Notes under the pieces: generated by a model | What the model saw: the letters and a program-made list of their open reading frames with translations, nothing else | Databases searched by the model: none | Told to the model about the DNA's origin: nothing | In this document: one piece after another, positions 8,608 through 16,629 of the stretch | Numbering within the stretch: position 1 is the first letter of the stretch | Layout: the number at the start of each line of letters is the position of its first letter | Position numbers and translations under genes: made by a program | NCBI RefSeq assembly: GCF_030645335.1 | Contig: NZ_JAUSNH010000064.1 | Coordinates: 1-48,955, forward strand | Source of the DNA: Lacisediminimonas sp. | GTDB taxonomy: Bacteria; Pseudomonadota; Gammaproteobacteria; Burkholderiales; Burkholderiaceae_D | Reading direction: 5' to 3' | DNA: 48,955 nt

Positions 8608-9333
8608 ATGTTCAACGCCTCGCCCATTCCGCGCTATGTCCAGCTCTCGGACCTGTTCCGCCAGCGTGTTGCGCGCGGCACCTGGCCGATCGGCACCCGC
8701 ATACCCACGCTGGAACAGATCGTCGCGGAATTCGGCGTATCGCGCATGACGGCGCGCCAGGCGGTCGACGTGCTTTCGCGCGAGGGGCTGCTCACGCCCG
8801 AGCGCGGACGCGGCACCTTTGTCAGCGGCGCACCGCCCGACACGCCGTGGCTGAAGATGGAAACCAGCCTGGCCAAACTGGCCGAGGTCTATCGCGACAC
8901 GCTGCCGACCATCCTCAATATCGAGCCGGTCAGTTCGCCGCCGCCGCTGACGCCGGCCGACGGCACGCCGGCGGCTGCCTACATGCAAATGCGACGGGTG
9001 CACACCAAGGACGAGCGCGCCTACAACGTCATTTCGATTTTCCTTGCGCGCGACCTGTTCGACCTCGCGCCCGAACGTTTTCGCAATGAAACCGTGGTCT
9101 CGGTGCTGCAGGACCTGGCCGCCGTGCACGCCGTCAAAATCGCCCGCGCCTGGCAGACCCTGACCATCTCGACGGCTGACGTCGACGTCGCTGCCCATCT
9201 GAACATTCCGATCAATAGCCCTGTGGCCGATGTGCGGCGCGTATTTTGCGACGACAGCGGCCGGGTGATCTACCTGAGCCTGATCACTTACCGCGGCGAT
9301 TTCATCCGGCTGGAAATGGATCTCAAGCCATGA
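8608..9333 (+). CDS. GntR-family transcriptional regulator (HutC/UTRA type)
   Basis: A 241-residue repressor-type regulator. Residues ~5-75 are a winged helix: PRYVQLSDLFRQRV, then the recognition segment FGVSRMTARQAVDVL and wing LLTPERGRGTFV. Residues ~85-240 form a UTRA ligand-binding domain (the ARDLFDLAPERF and YRGDFIRLEM regions). I chose the ATG at 8608. The longer frame from 8569 starts inside the minus-strand promoter and adds 13 residues absent from the usual N-terminus. It overlaps the next gene by ATGA (9330-9333), so the regulator is made together with the enolase-superfamily enzyme. Its effector is likely an intermediate of the pathway encoded around it. Confidence 0.88.
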   Translation: MFNASPIPRYVQLSDLFRQRVARGTWPIGTRIPTLEQIVAEFGVSRMTARQAVDVLSREGLLTPERGRGTFVSGAPPDTPWLKMETSLAKLAEVYRDTLPTILNIEPVSSPPPLTPADGTPAAAYMQMRRVHTKDERAYNVISIFLARDLFDLAPERFRNETVVSVLQDLAAVHAVKIARAWQTLTISTADVDVAAHLNIPINSPVADVRRVFCDDSGRVIYLSLITYRGDFIRLEMDLKP

Positions 9334-10538
9334 CACAAGAACACGACCACGCCGCACCCGCCAGCCCGGTGCCGGTTCCTGCCGCGCCGGCATTGCCCGA
9401 CGCCGCCAGCACCATGTGCATTGCCAACGTGGAAGCCTTCGTGTTCCGCGCGCCCTGCGCCATGCCGGTACGCACTGCATTTGGCGTGATGCACGATCGC
9501 CCAGCCGTGCTGGTGCGCGTGCGCGATACGGACGGCGTCGAAGGCTGGGGCGAAGTGTGGTGCAACTTCCCGGGCGTGGGGGCGGAACACCGGGCGCGGC
9601 TGCTGGCCAGCGTGCTGGCGCCGATGCTGCAGGGTGCGCAGATTGCGCAGCCGGCGCAAGCCACGGCCGAGCTTGAACGACGCACGGCCATCCTCGCCAT
9701 CCAGTGCGGCGAGCCCGGTCCGCTGGCGCAAGTGCTGGCCGGCGTCGACCAGGCGCTGTGGGACCTGGCGGCGCGGCGCGCCAGGCTGCCATTGTGGCGG
9801 CTGCTGGGCGGCAGCAGCCCGACCATTGGCGCCTATGCCAGCGGCCTGGGGCCGGCCGGCGCCACCCAGGCCGCGCTGGCGCACCAGGCCATGGGTTACC
9901 GCGCCTTCAAGCTCAAGGTCGGCTTCAATCCGCAAGACGACAGCGACAACCTGCGCGCCCTGCGCCTGGCGCTGGGCGACGATGCGCGGCTGATGGTCGA
10001 CGCCAACCAGGGCTGGAGCCGCGAGCAGGCGCTGCAGGCTTGCCCGCGCCTGGCCGAGTCCGGCCTGGACTGGATAGAAGAGCCATTGCGCGCGGATGCG
10101 CCGCAGGCACACTGGCGCGAAGTGGCGACGTCCACCACGGTCGCGCTGGCGGCAGGCGAAAACATCATGGGAATCGACCACTTCGGGCAAGCGATTGCGT
10201 CGGGCCAGCTCGGTGTGCTGCAACCGGACGTCGCCAAGTGGGGCGGCATCAGCCACTGCCTGCCGGTGGCGCAGATGGCGTTGGCGGCCGGCTTGCGCTA
10301 TTGCCCGCACTACCTGGGCGCCGGCGTCGGCCTGGCGATGTCGGCCCACCTGCTGGCTGCGGCTGGCGGCGACGGAATGCTGGAGGTCGACAGCAATCCC
10401 AATCCGCTGCGCGAGATGCTGTGGCCGACGCTGGCCGGACTGCGCGACGGCCGCATCAGCCTGGGCGAGGAAGCCGGGATCGGCGCGCCGCCGGAACTGG
10501 GCGCACTGGAAGAGTTCGCAGTACCGTTTGGCTACTGA
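9330..10538 (+). CDS. Enolase-superfamily enzyme, mandelate racemase / muconate lactonizing type
   Basis: A 402-residue (beta/alpha)7-beta barrel enzyme with an N-terminal capping domain. Visible catalytic residues are the K194-x-K196 pair (FKLKVG), metal ligands D224 (MVDANQGW), E250 (WIEEP) and E277 (AGEN), and D300 (LQPDVAKWGG) with H327 (CPHYLG). D300 and H327 are 27 residues apart, exactly like the D270/H297 dyad of mandelate racemase, which argues for the MR subgroup (racemase or acid-sugar dehydratase) rather than muconate cycloisomerase. The N-terminus has a ~25-residue Ala/Pro tail. The ATG overlaps the GntR stop. A downstream ABC transporter for a small anion suggests the substrate is an imported hydroxy-acid. 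Confidence 0.87.
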   Translation: MTQEHDHAAPASPVPVPAAPALPDAASTMCIANVEAFVFRAPCAMPVRTAFGVMHDRPAVLVRVRDTDGVEGWGEVWCNFPGVGAEHRARLLASVLAPMLQGAQIAQPAQATAELERRTAILAIQCGEPGPLAQVLAGVDQALWDLAARRARLPLWRLLGGSSPTIGAYASGLGPAGATQAALAHQAMGYRAFKLKVGFNPQDDSDNLRALRLALGDDARLMVDANQGWSREQALQACPRLAESGLDWIEEPLRADAPQAHWREVATSTTVALAAGENIMGIDHFGQAIASGQLGVLQPDVAKWGGISHCLPVAQMALAAGLRYCPHYLGAGVGLAMSAHLLAAAGGDGMLEVDSNPNPLREMLWPTLAGLRDGRISLGEEAGIGAPPELGALEEFAVPFGY

Positions 10539-10673
10539 ATTGCACTGGCACGACCGGTGCATGGCGACGCAAGCCGCGATCAACAGGCAGGCAAAAGCTG
10601 GCCTGGGTAATTTGGAAAGCCCGGACAAAAAAGACGGTTACCACTAAAAGCTAAAAAGTCGGAGACAAGCAAG

Positions 10674-11504
10674 ATGAGCACTGCAATCAAGCCGGACGCG
10701 CCAGCACCGGCGCGCCCTTCAGGCACACGGCAAGCCTTGCGCCGCATCACGACCATGGTGGTGCCGTGGGCGACGCTGATCGGCATCTGGTACCTGATCA
10801 AGTTTTCCGGCCTGGTCGAGTCGCAATTGTTGCCGACCCCGGCGGCGGTGCTGAGCCAGTTCTGGGTCTCGCTGACGACCGAGAGATTATGGGTCGACAT
10901 GATGCTGTCGACGCGCCGGGTTGCGCTGGGCCTGCTGTTTGGCATGATGCTGGCGGTGCCGGTCGGTTTCCTGGTCGGCTGGTACCGGCCGGTACGGCGC
11001 TTCGTCGATCCGCTGATCAATTTCTTCCGCGCGCTGCCGCCGATTGCGTTGATCCCGCTGGTGATCGTGTATCTCGGAATCGGCGAAGTGGCACGGGTCT
11101 CGATCCTGTTCTATGCCTCATTCTTTGCGGCCGTGATCGTGATGTATGAAGGGATGGCGCAGATCAGCCCGGTCTACATCCGCGTGTCACGCACGCTGGG
11201 CGCGACCGACGCTGAAATATTCTTCAATGTGATGGTGCCGCTGACGGTGCCGCACATGCTAACGGCATTGCGCGTCGCGCTCGGCGTGTCGTGGGCCACG
11301 CTGGTCGCATCCGAACTGGTGGCCGCACAGAACGGGCTGGGTGCACGCATACAGACTGCATCCAACTTCTTCAACCTGGAAGTGATCTACATGGGCATCA
11401 TCTGCATCGGAGCAATTGCGCTATTGATGGACATGCTGCTGCGCGCAGTGTCGCGCCGCATGCTGGCATGGCAGGACCGCCTGAACGAAGGAGCCGAAGC
11501 ATGA
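10674..11504 (+). CDS. ABC transporter permease, NitT/TauT/SsuC family
   Basis: A 276-residue inner-membrane permease with about six membrane segments, starting near residue 25. The EAA loop region reads VSRTLGATDAEIFFNVMVPLTVPHM, typical of the nitrate/sulfonate/taurine BPD permeases. The ATG follows GGAGA with an 11-base gap. The ATPase gene begins inside its stop codon. The 135-bp gap before it contains no hairpin or clear promoter that I can support. Together with the next two genes it encodes a complete importer (permease, ATPase, receptor). Confidence 0.9.
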   Translation: MSTAIKPDAPAPARPSGTRQALRRITTMVVPWATLIGIWYLIKFSGLVESQLLPTPAAVLSQFWVSLTTERLWVDMMLSTRRVALGLLFGMMLAVPVGFLVGWYRPVRRFVDPLINFFRALPPIALIPLVIVYLGIGEVARVSILFYASFFAAVIVMYEGMAQISPVYIRVSRTLGATDAEIFFNVMVPLTVPHMLTALRVALGVSWATLVASELVAAQNGLGARIQTASNFFNLEVIYMGIICIGAIALLMDMLLRAVSRRMLAWQDRLNEGAEA

Positions 11505-12340
11505 GCGCCAACATCCAGCCCGACAACGGCGCCACGCCGCGCCTGGTGTTCGACAATGTGTCGATGAGCTTCAATACCCCCAAGGGACTGATGCGCGTGG
11601 TCGACCAGGTCAGCTTTGCCGTGAACCAGGGCGAATTCGTGGCCCTGGTCGGACCATCCGGTTGCGGCAAGACCACGCTGCTCAACATGGCGGCCGGCTT
11701 CCTGAAGCCAACCGAGGGTCAGGTGCTGCTGGACGGCAAACCGATCAGCGGCCCGGGACCGGACCGCGGCGTGATTTTCCAGGAATACGGCGTATTTCCC
11801 TGGCTGACGGTGGCGCAGAACGTCGCATTCGGCCTGCGGCTGCGCGCCAACCGGCGCTACAGCGCCGACCGTGATGAAATCGTCGCGCGCTACCTGCGCC
11901 TGATGGGACTGTCCGACTTTGCCGACGCCTATCCAAAGACCTTGTCCGGCGGCATGCGCCAACGCCTGGCCATCGCGCGCGCTTACGCGGTCAAGCCGGA
12001 ATTCCTGTTCATGGACGAGCCGTTCGGCGCACTCGACGCCCAGACCCGCAGCGCAATGCAGGACTTGCTGCTGCAAGTGCTGCAGGACGAAGGCAAGACG
12101 GTCATGATGATCACGCACTCGGTGGAGGAAGCGATCTACCTCGCCAACCGGGTCGTGATCATTTCGGCGCGACCATCGCGCATTCGCCGCATCATCGACA
12201 TCCCGCTGCCCTTTCCGCGCAATCAGAAAGTGCATGAAAGCCCCGAGTTCGGACATCTGCGTAGTGAGATCCATACGCTGGTGATGGAGGAGTACGCCGC
12301 ACAGCAACGACAGAACGCGGCGGCGCGTGTGGAGGCCTGA
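11501..12340 (+). CDS. ABC transporter ATP-binding protein, NitT/TauT/SsuB family
   Basis: A 279-residue ATPase. It carries the Walker A GPSGCGKTT (51-59), Q-loop FQEYGVFPW (Q94), signature LSGGMRQR (148-155), Walker B FLFMDEP (168-174), D-loop GALD and switch H206 (ITHSVEEA). FQEYGVFPW and the short C-terminus are characteristic of SsuB/TauB/NrtD-type importers. The ATG at 11501 overlaps the permease stop (ATGA); the longer open frame upstream lies within the permease and is not used. It couples ATP hydrolysis to uptake by the neighbouring permease. Confidence 0.92.
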   Translation: MSANIQPDNGATPRLVFDNVSMSFNTPKGLMRVVDQVSFAVNQGEFVALVGPSGCGKTTLLNMAAGFLKPTEGQVLLDGKPISGPGPDRGVIFQEYGVFPWLTVAQNVAFGLRLRANRRYSADRDEIVARYLRLMGLSDFADAYPKTLSGGMRQRLAIARAYAVKPEFLFMDEPFGALDAQTRSAMQDLLLQVLQDEGKTVMMITHSVEEAIYLANRVVIISARPSRIRRIIDIPLPFPRNQKVHESPEFGHLRSEIHTLVMEEYAAQQRQNAAARVEA

Positions 12341-12362
12341 CGGCATCCGCTTTTGAATTTGG

Positions 12363-12386
12363 CAACAACAACAGCAACAACAACAG
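12363..12386 (+). repeat. Perfect tandem 12-mer CAACAACAACAG x2 in the leader of the binding-protein gene
   Basis: CAACAACAACAG occurs twice without a mismatch (12363-12374 and 12375-12386) and runs directly into the ribosome-binding AGGAGA. Such CA-rich unstructured leaders act as translation enhancers and as target sites for GcvB-like small RNAs or Hfq in other proteobacteria. A role here is inferred. Confidence 0.7.
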
Positions 12387-12396
12387 GAGACAAAGA

Positions 12397-13398
12397 ATGA
12401 AACGTCGTGACTTGCTGAAGGCCGCCGGCATTGCTACTGCCGCGTCGGCACTGGGTTTCCCCGCAATCGCACGCTCGCAAGCGCCGCTGCGGGTGGGCTA
12501 TGTCAACACGCTGGCCGTGAATGCGCAAATGTGGCTGGCGGAATCGCTCGGCTATTTCAAGCGCGAGAAGCTACCCAATGTGCAATACACCATGTTCAAT
12601 ACCGGACCGGAACTGTTCCAGGCGCTGGTCGGCGGCAGCCTTGACGTGCTGTCCACTGGCGCGGTGCTGTCGAATTTCCCGGCACGCGGCCAGGGCAAGG
12701 CTTTCCTGATCAACAGTGTCGAGTACGCCACGGCCCAGTTGTGGGTGCACCCGGACATGGGCATCAACAGTTTTGCCGACTTGAAGGGCAAGCAGATCGC
12801 CACCACCATGGGCACCACGGCGCATGTATTCCTGCATCGCGCGCTGGCGGCCAACAATATCAATTCGCTCAAGGATGTGCAGGTGGTAAACCAGCGCATG
12901 CCGGACGCGGTGACCGCCTTCATTTCGAAGGCAGTGCCAGCAGTTGCGCTTTGGGTGCCGTTCAACCTGCAAGTGCGCAGCCGCGCACCCGGCGCCAAGA
13001 TGCTGGTGGATGCATCCAAGTATTATCCGCAGGCCGCCATCGTCGGCGGTTGGGCCGCACGCAATGACTTTTACGAGAAGCAGCGTCCGACACTGCATTC
13101 ACTGGCGCGGGCATGGAGCTCGGCCAATGATTACCTGATCGCCAAACCGGACGAGGCGGTCGCCCTGATCCAGAAGGAGCGCTTCCAGGGCGTGCCGCTG
13201 GCAGACCTGCAGGAACAGTACAAGGCGTCCAAACTGTTTTCGACCAAGGACTGGATCAATATGTACAAGGACGGCACGGTGGCAAAGTGGCTCGACCAGG
13301 TGACCGACTTCAACGTCGAGATCGGTGCGATGAAAAATCCGCTGAAGGCGGCCACCTACTTTGACGCCACAGTATTGCCACAAGCAATGGGAGCGTAA
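12397..13398 (+). CDS. ABC transporter periplasmic binding protein, NMT1/SsuA-like, Tat-exported
   Basis: A 333-residue solute receptor. The N-terminus MKRRDLLKAAG with a following hydrophobic stretch and cleavage near AIARSQA is a twin-arginine signal, suggesting export in folded form. The mature part starts LRVGYVNTLAVNAQMWLAE and contains GYFKREKL, GGSLDVLSTGA and LKGKQIATTMGTTAH, typical of the sulfonate/nitrate/taurine NMT1-like family. The gene lies 56 bases after the ATPase gene behind a CAA-rich leader that may set a higher expression level for the receptor. It ends TAATG, with the ATG of the small lyase subunit overlapping by one base. Confidence 0.9.
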   Translation: MKRRDLLKAAGIATAASALGFPAIARSQAPLRVGYVNTLAVNAQMWLAESLGYFKREKLPNVQYTMFNTGPELFQALVGGSLDVLSTGAVLSNFPARGQGKAFLINSVEYATAQLWVHPDMGINSFADLKGKQIATTMGTTAHVFLHRALAANNINSLKDVQVVNQRMPDAVTAFISKAVPAVALWVPFNLQVRSRAPGAKMLVDASKYYPQAAIVGGWAARNDFYEKQRPTLHSLARAWSSANDYLIAKPDEAVALIQKERFQGVPLADLQEQYKASKLFSTKDWINMYKDGTVAKWLDQVTDFNVEIGAMKNPLKAATYFDATVLPQAMGA

Positions 13399-13694
13399 TG
13401 GCAGGCATGACGACGAACGGGGGCACGCAACCGGGCCACGCCATGCAAGGCGATGGCCGCAAGCATGTCGTGGTCGACCAGCGGGATAATGTCGCCACGC
13501 TGCTGGATGCTGCGCTCACAGTCGCATCGCTGGCCGGTGGTGCACCCTGCGCCACCGGCATTCCTTTCGGGCACAAGGTCGCATTGCGGGCGATTGCCCA
13601 GGGCGAGGCCGTGATCAAATACGGCGTCGCCATCGGCAGCGCCACCCGCGCCATCGCCGCCGGCGAGCATGTCCACATCCACAACTGCAGTTGA
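13398..13694 (+). CDS. Small subunit of a UxaA/SuyAB-type lyase (SAF domain)
   Basis: A 98-residue protein consisting of a single SAF-type domain: NVATLLD, then PFGHKVALRAIAQGEAVIKYGVAIGSATRAIAAG, ending EHVHIHNCS. This is the N-terminal part of altronate/galactarate dehydratases, and a separate gene in (2R)-sulfolactate sulfo-lyase (SuyA). The HVHIHN end is a hallmark of this subunit. Start overlaps the previous stop by one base. The next gene encodes the matching large subunit. The order SuyA-then-SuyB and the sulfonate-type transporter just upstream favour sulfolactate or a similar C3 acid, but split UxaA pairs with other substrates exist. Confidence 0.85.
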   Translation: MAGMTTNGGTQPGHAMQGDGRKHVVVDQRDNVATLLDAALTVASLAGGAPCATGIPFGHKVALRAIAQGEAVIKYGVAIGSATRAIAAGEHVHIHNCS

Positions 13695-13699
13695 AGCGC

Positions 13700-14860
13700 A
13701 TGCCACCATTTTCTTTTGCCGGATATCGCCGGGCCGACGGCCGCATCGGCATCCGTAACCACTTGCTGGTGCTGTCCACGCTGGCGCTGACCAACCGGCT
13801 GGCCGAACTGTCGGCTGCCGGCAGTGCCGACGTGCTGCTGGTCGCCACCGATTTCCAGCGCGGCTTGCGCGGACGCGATGCGCAGATGCAGGAGCGCGTG
13901 ATCCGCGGCCTGCTGACGCATCCCAATACCGGCGGCGCGGTGATTTTCGTGCATGACACGCCGGCGCGCGAACGCTTCCTGGCATTGGCGGCGGCGCTGG
14001 GCCGGCCGGTGCAGGTGGTGGCCTTCATGGAAGGGCACGGCATGGCCGATTCGGTACGGCGCGGCGCCGACGCCATCGCCGCCGTGCGCCAGAACATGAC
14101 GCGCCAGCCGGACACCAGCGGCGGCCTGGGCGACCTGACGCTGGCGCTGGAATGCGGCGGCTCGGACCCGACCAGTGCTGTGTGCGCCAACCCGACCATC
14201 GGCGCGCTGGTGGACAGCGTGGTTGCCGCGGGCGGCCGCGCAATCGTCAGCGAGACCGCCGAATTCATCGGCGCCGAGCCGGTGGTTCTGGCGCGTGCCG
14301 CCGCGCCCGCCATCGGCCAGCAAGTCCTGCAGGCAATCGCGCGCTGCGAACAAATGATGCAGGCCGACGGCGAAGACTATCGCGGCGTCAATCCGACCCC
14401 GGAAAACATCGCCGGCGGCCTGACCACCCTGATTGAAAAAAGCATGGGCGCGGTCGCCAAATGCGGTGCTTCGCCAATTGCCGGCTTCCTGGACTTTGCG
14501 GAAACGCCGCAAGGTCCGGGGCTGTACTTCATGGACACGCCGTTTTTCAGCCCGGTGTCGATCACCGGCATGGTCTGCGCCGGCGCGCAATTGACGCTAT
14601 TTGCGATCGGCGTGTTCAACCCGTCCGGCAACCCGGTTGCCCCTACCGTAAAAATATGCGGCAATCCGCAAACGCTGCGCGACTGGCCCGACGTGGTCGA
14701 TGTGGATGTGTCGATGCTGGTCGAAGGAAAAGGCCGCTTGCCCGAAGCGCATGCACGGCTGGCGCAACGGGTGCAGTCAATCTGCAACGGCGAACAAAGC
14801 TGGACCGAAAAGTGGCGCGAGGGCCAGGTGCTGGGAATACGCAGCTTGCCGGCGCTGTAG
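13700..14860 (+). CDS. Large subunit of a UxaA/SuyAB-type lyase
   Basis: A 386-residue catalytic subunit of the altronate/galactarate dehydratase–sulfolactate sulfo-lyase family. Hallmarks are GYRRADGRIGIRNHLLVL at the start, LECGGSDPTSAVCANPTIG, the ENIAGGLTTLIEKSMG block, GLYFMDTPFFSP, and KICGNPQT near the end. The conserved Cys residues are probable iron ligands. I use ATG 13700; an in-frame TTG at 13691 overlapping the small-subunit stop (TTGA) is possible and would add three residues. It should eliminate water or sulfite from a 2-hydroxy acid. It is the last plus-strand gene of the catabolic block; the next gene is convergent. Confidence 0.87.
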   Translation: MPPFSFAGYRRADGRIGIRNHLLVLSTLALTNRLAELSAAGSADVLLVATDFQRGLRGRDAQMQERVIRGLLTHPNTGGAVIFVHDTPARERFLALAAALGRPVQVVAFMEGHGMADSVRRGADAIAAVRQNMTRQPDTSGGLGDLTLALECGGSDPTSAVCANPTIGALVDSVVAAGGRAIVSETAEFIGAEPVVLARAAAPAIGQQVLQAIARCEQMMQADGEDYRGVNPTPENIAGGLTTLIEKSMGAVAKCGASPIAGFLDFAETPQGPGLYFMDTPFFSPVSITGMVCAGAQLTLFAIGVFNPSGNPVAPTVKICGNPQTLRDWPDVVDVDVSMLVEGKGRLPEAHARLAQRVQSICNGEQSWTEKWREGQVLGIRSLPAL

Positions 14861-14946
14861 CCGGCCAGTCAGCAAGTCAGTACCCACACACGGCAGAGGC
14901 ATCAGCCGGCTTGCGGTCCGTCATGCCAGACCTATGAGCGCGCGCC

Positions 14947-16542
14947 TCAGAAAGCCGACACCATCCCGTCGGAACGCGGATCGGCTGCACCTTCCAGCAA
15001 ACCATCCGGATGCCGCACCAGCGCGCCGGCATGGCCGACCGTTTCGTCGTACTCCCCCAGCATTTCCACGTCATGGCCGCGCAGGCGCAATTCGTCGACC
15101 ACCTCGGACGGGAAGCGTTGTTCCAGTTTCAGCGAGTCGGTGCTCTGGCCCCAGGTCCGTCCCAGCAACCAGCGCGGCGCGCTGACGGCCGTTTGCAGCG
15201 GCTGGCCAAACACCACATGACGGGTAAACACGGCCGCCTGCGTTTGCGGCTGGCCATCCCCGCCCATCGTGCCGTACACCATGACCCTGCCGTCCTTGAG
15301 CCTGGCAGCGGCGGGATTGAGGGTGTGGAAGGGCTTCTTGCCCGGCACCAGCGCCAGCAAGGCCTTCTCGTCCAGGCTGAACGAGGCGCCGCGATTCTGC
15401 CAGTTGATGCCGGTGCGCGGCAACACCACGCCGCTGCCGAACTCGTGATAAATGCTCTGGATGAACGACACTGCCATGCCGTCCTGGTCGATGGCGCCCA
15501 TCCAGATGGTGTCACCCGGGCCGCGGCCCTTTCCCCACGGTGCAGCTTGCGCCGGGTCGATGCGGCGCGCCAGCGTATCCAGGTCTTGCGCTGCGAGCAG
15601 CGACTGCGCCAGTACCTGCATATGGGCAGGGTCGGTCAGGTGCTTGTCGCGCAGACCGAAAGCCAGCTTGGTGGCTTCGACCACCAGGTGGACATGATCG
15701 GCGCTGTCGGCCTCTACCGTTGACAGGCCGGCGCGGTCCAGCAGGCCCAGGATCGCCAGCGATATCACGCCCTGGGTCGGCGGCGTCATGTTGTACAGGT
15801 CGCCGGCGGAATGGTCCAGGTGCAGCGGCACTTTGCGGGCGGCGGCGTAGCGCTGCAAATCTTCCCGGCCCACCAGCGATCCGACGTCGGCCAGGTCCTG
15901 CGCAATGTCGGCGGCCAGCGCGCCGCGATAATAACTGTCGAGTCCGTCTGCGACCAGCCGCTCCAGCGTTTTTGCCATGCGCGGCTGCAGGAAGCGCTGG
16001 CCGGCCAGCGGCAATGCGCCGTTGATCAGGAACTGCTGCGCAAATCCGGGCTGATCCTTGAGTTCGGGCAGCTTGTTGCGGGTGGCGAGTTCCTGGCTGC
16101 GGGTGACCGGCACACCATTGCGCGCATAGCCGATGGCGTCGCGCAGCAAGCGCGATAGCGGCAGCTTGCCGCCGAACTCGGCGGCAAGCCCTTGCGCGCA
16201 ATGCCAGCCGCCGATGGTGCCGGCTACCGTATTGGCGGCCAGGGGGCCGCGGATCGGGATCGCCGCGCAGCCACGCTCCTTGTAGGCGGCGATGCTGGCC
16301 GCCAACGCAGCCGGACCACAGGCGTCAATCGCTATCGGTTCGCCACCGGGCGGCACGATTATCCAGAAACTGTCGCCGCCAATGCCGTTCATGTGCGGAT
16401 AGACCACCGCAATGCTGGCGGCAGCCGCAATCATGGCCTCGATGGCGTTGCCGCCTTCACGCATGACGGCGGTGGCGGATTGAGCGGCCAGGTGATGCGG
16501 GGCGACGGCCATTGCGCCGTATGAACGGGGAGTATTGATCAT
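14947..16542 (-). CDS. Gamma-glutamyltransferase-family protein (Ntn hydrolase)
   Basis: A 531-residue GGT-family protein. The large-subunit part has GGNAIEAMIAA, HMNGIGGDSFW and IDACGPAALAA. The expected autocleavage nucleophile is T345 in GDTIWMGAIDQDGMAVS, aligning with the TTH-type start of the small subunit. GSGVVLPRTGINWQNRGASF and GTMGGDGQPQ near the C-terminus complete the signature. No signal peptide is seen, so it is probably cytoplasmic, like the YwrD group, and may act as an acylase or amidase rather than on glutathione. It lies 87 bases downstream of the indolepyruvate oxidoreductase gene in the same direction and may be cotranscribed. Confidence 0.87.
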   Translation of the reverse strand: MINTPRSYGAMAVAPHHLAAQSATAVMREGGNAIEAMIAAAASIAVVYPHMNGIGGDSFWIIVPPGGEPIAIDACGPAALAASIAAYKERGCAAIPIRGPLAANTVAGTIGGWHCAQGLAAEFGGKLPLSRLLRDAIGYARNGVPVTRSQELATRNKLPELKDQPGFAQQFLINGALPLAGQRFLQPRMAKTLERLVADGLDSYYRGALAADIAQDLADVGSLVGREDLQRYAAARKVPLHLDHSAGDLYNMTPPTQGVISLAILGLLDRAGLSTVEADSADHVHLVVEATKLAFGLRDKHLTDPAHMQVLAQSLLAAQDLDTLARRIDPAQAAPWGKGRGPGDTIWMGAIDQDGMAVSFIQSIYHEFGSGVVLPRTGINWQNRGASFSLDEKALLALVPGKKPFHTLNPAAARLKDGRVMVYGTMGGDGQPQTQAAVFTRHVVFGQPLQTAVSAPRWLLGRTWGQSTDSLKLEQRFPSEVVDELRLRGHDVEMLGEYDETVGHAGALVRHPDGLLEGAADPRSDGMVSAF

Positions 16543-16629
16543 GCTGGGCAGTGTGCGGTGGGTCAGTCGGTTCGTGGATCAAATAACCATGAAAAAAACG
16601 TATATCACAGCTCGGCCCGGCTTGGCCAA

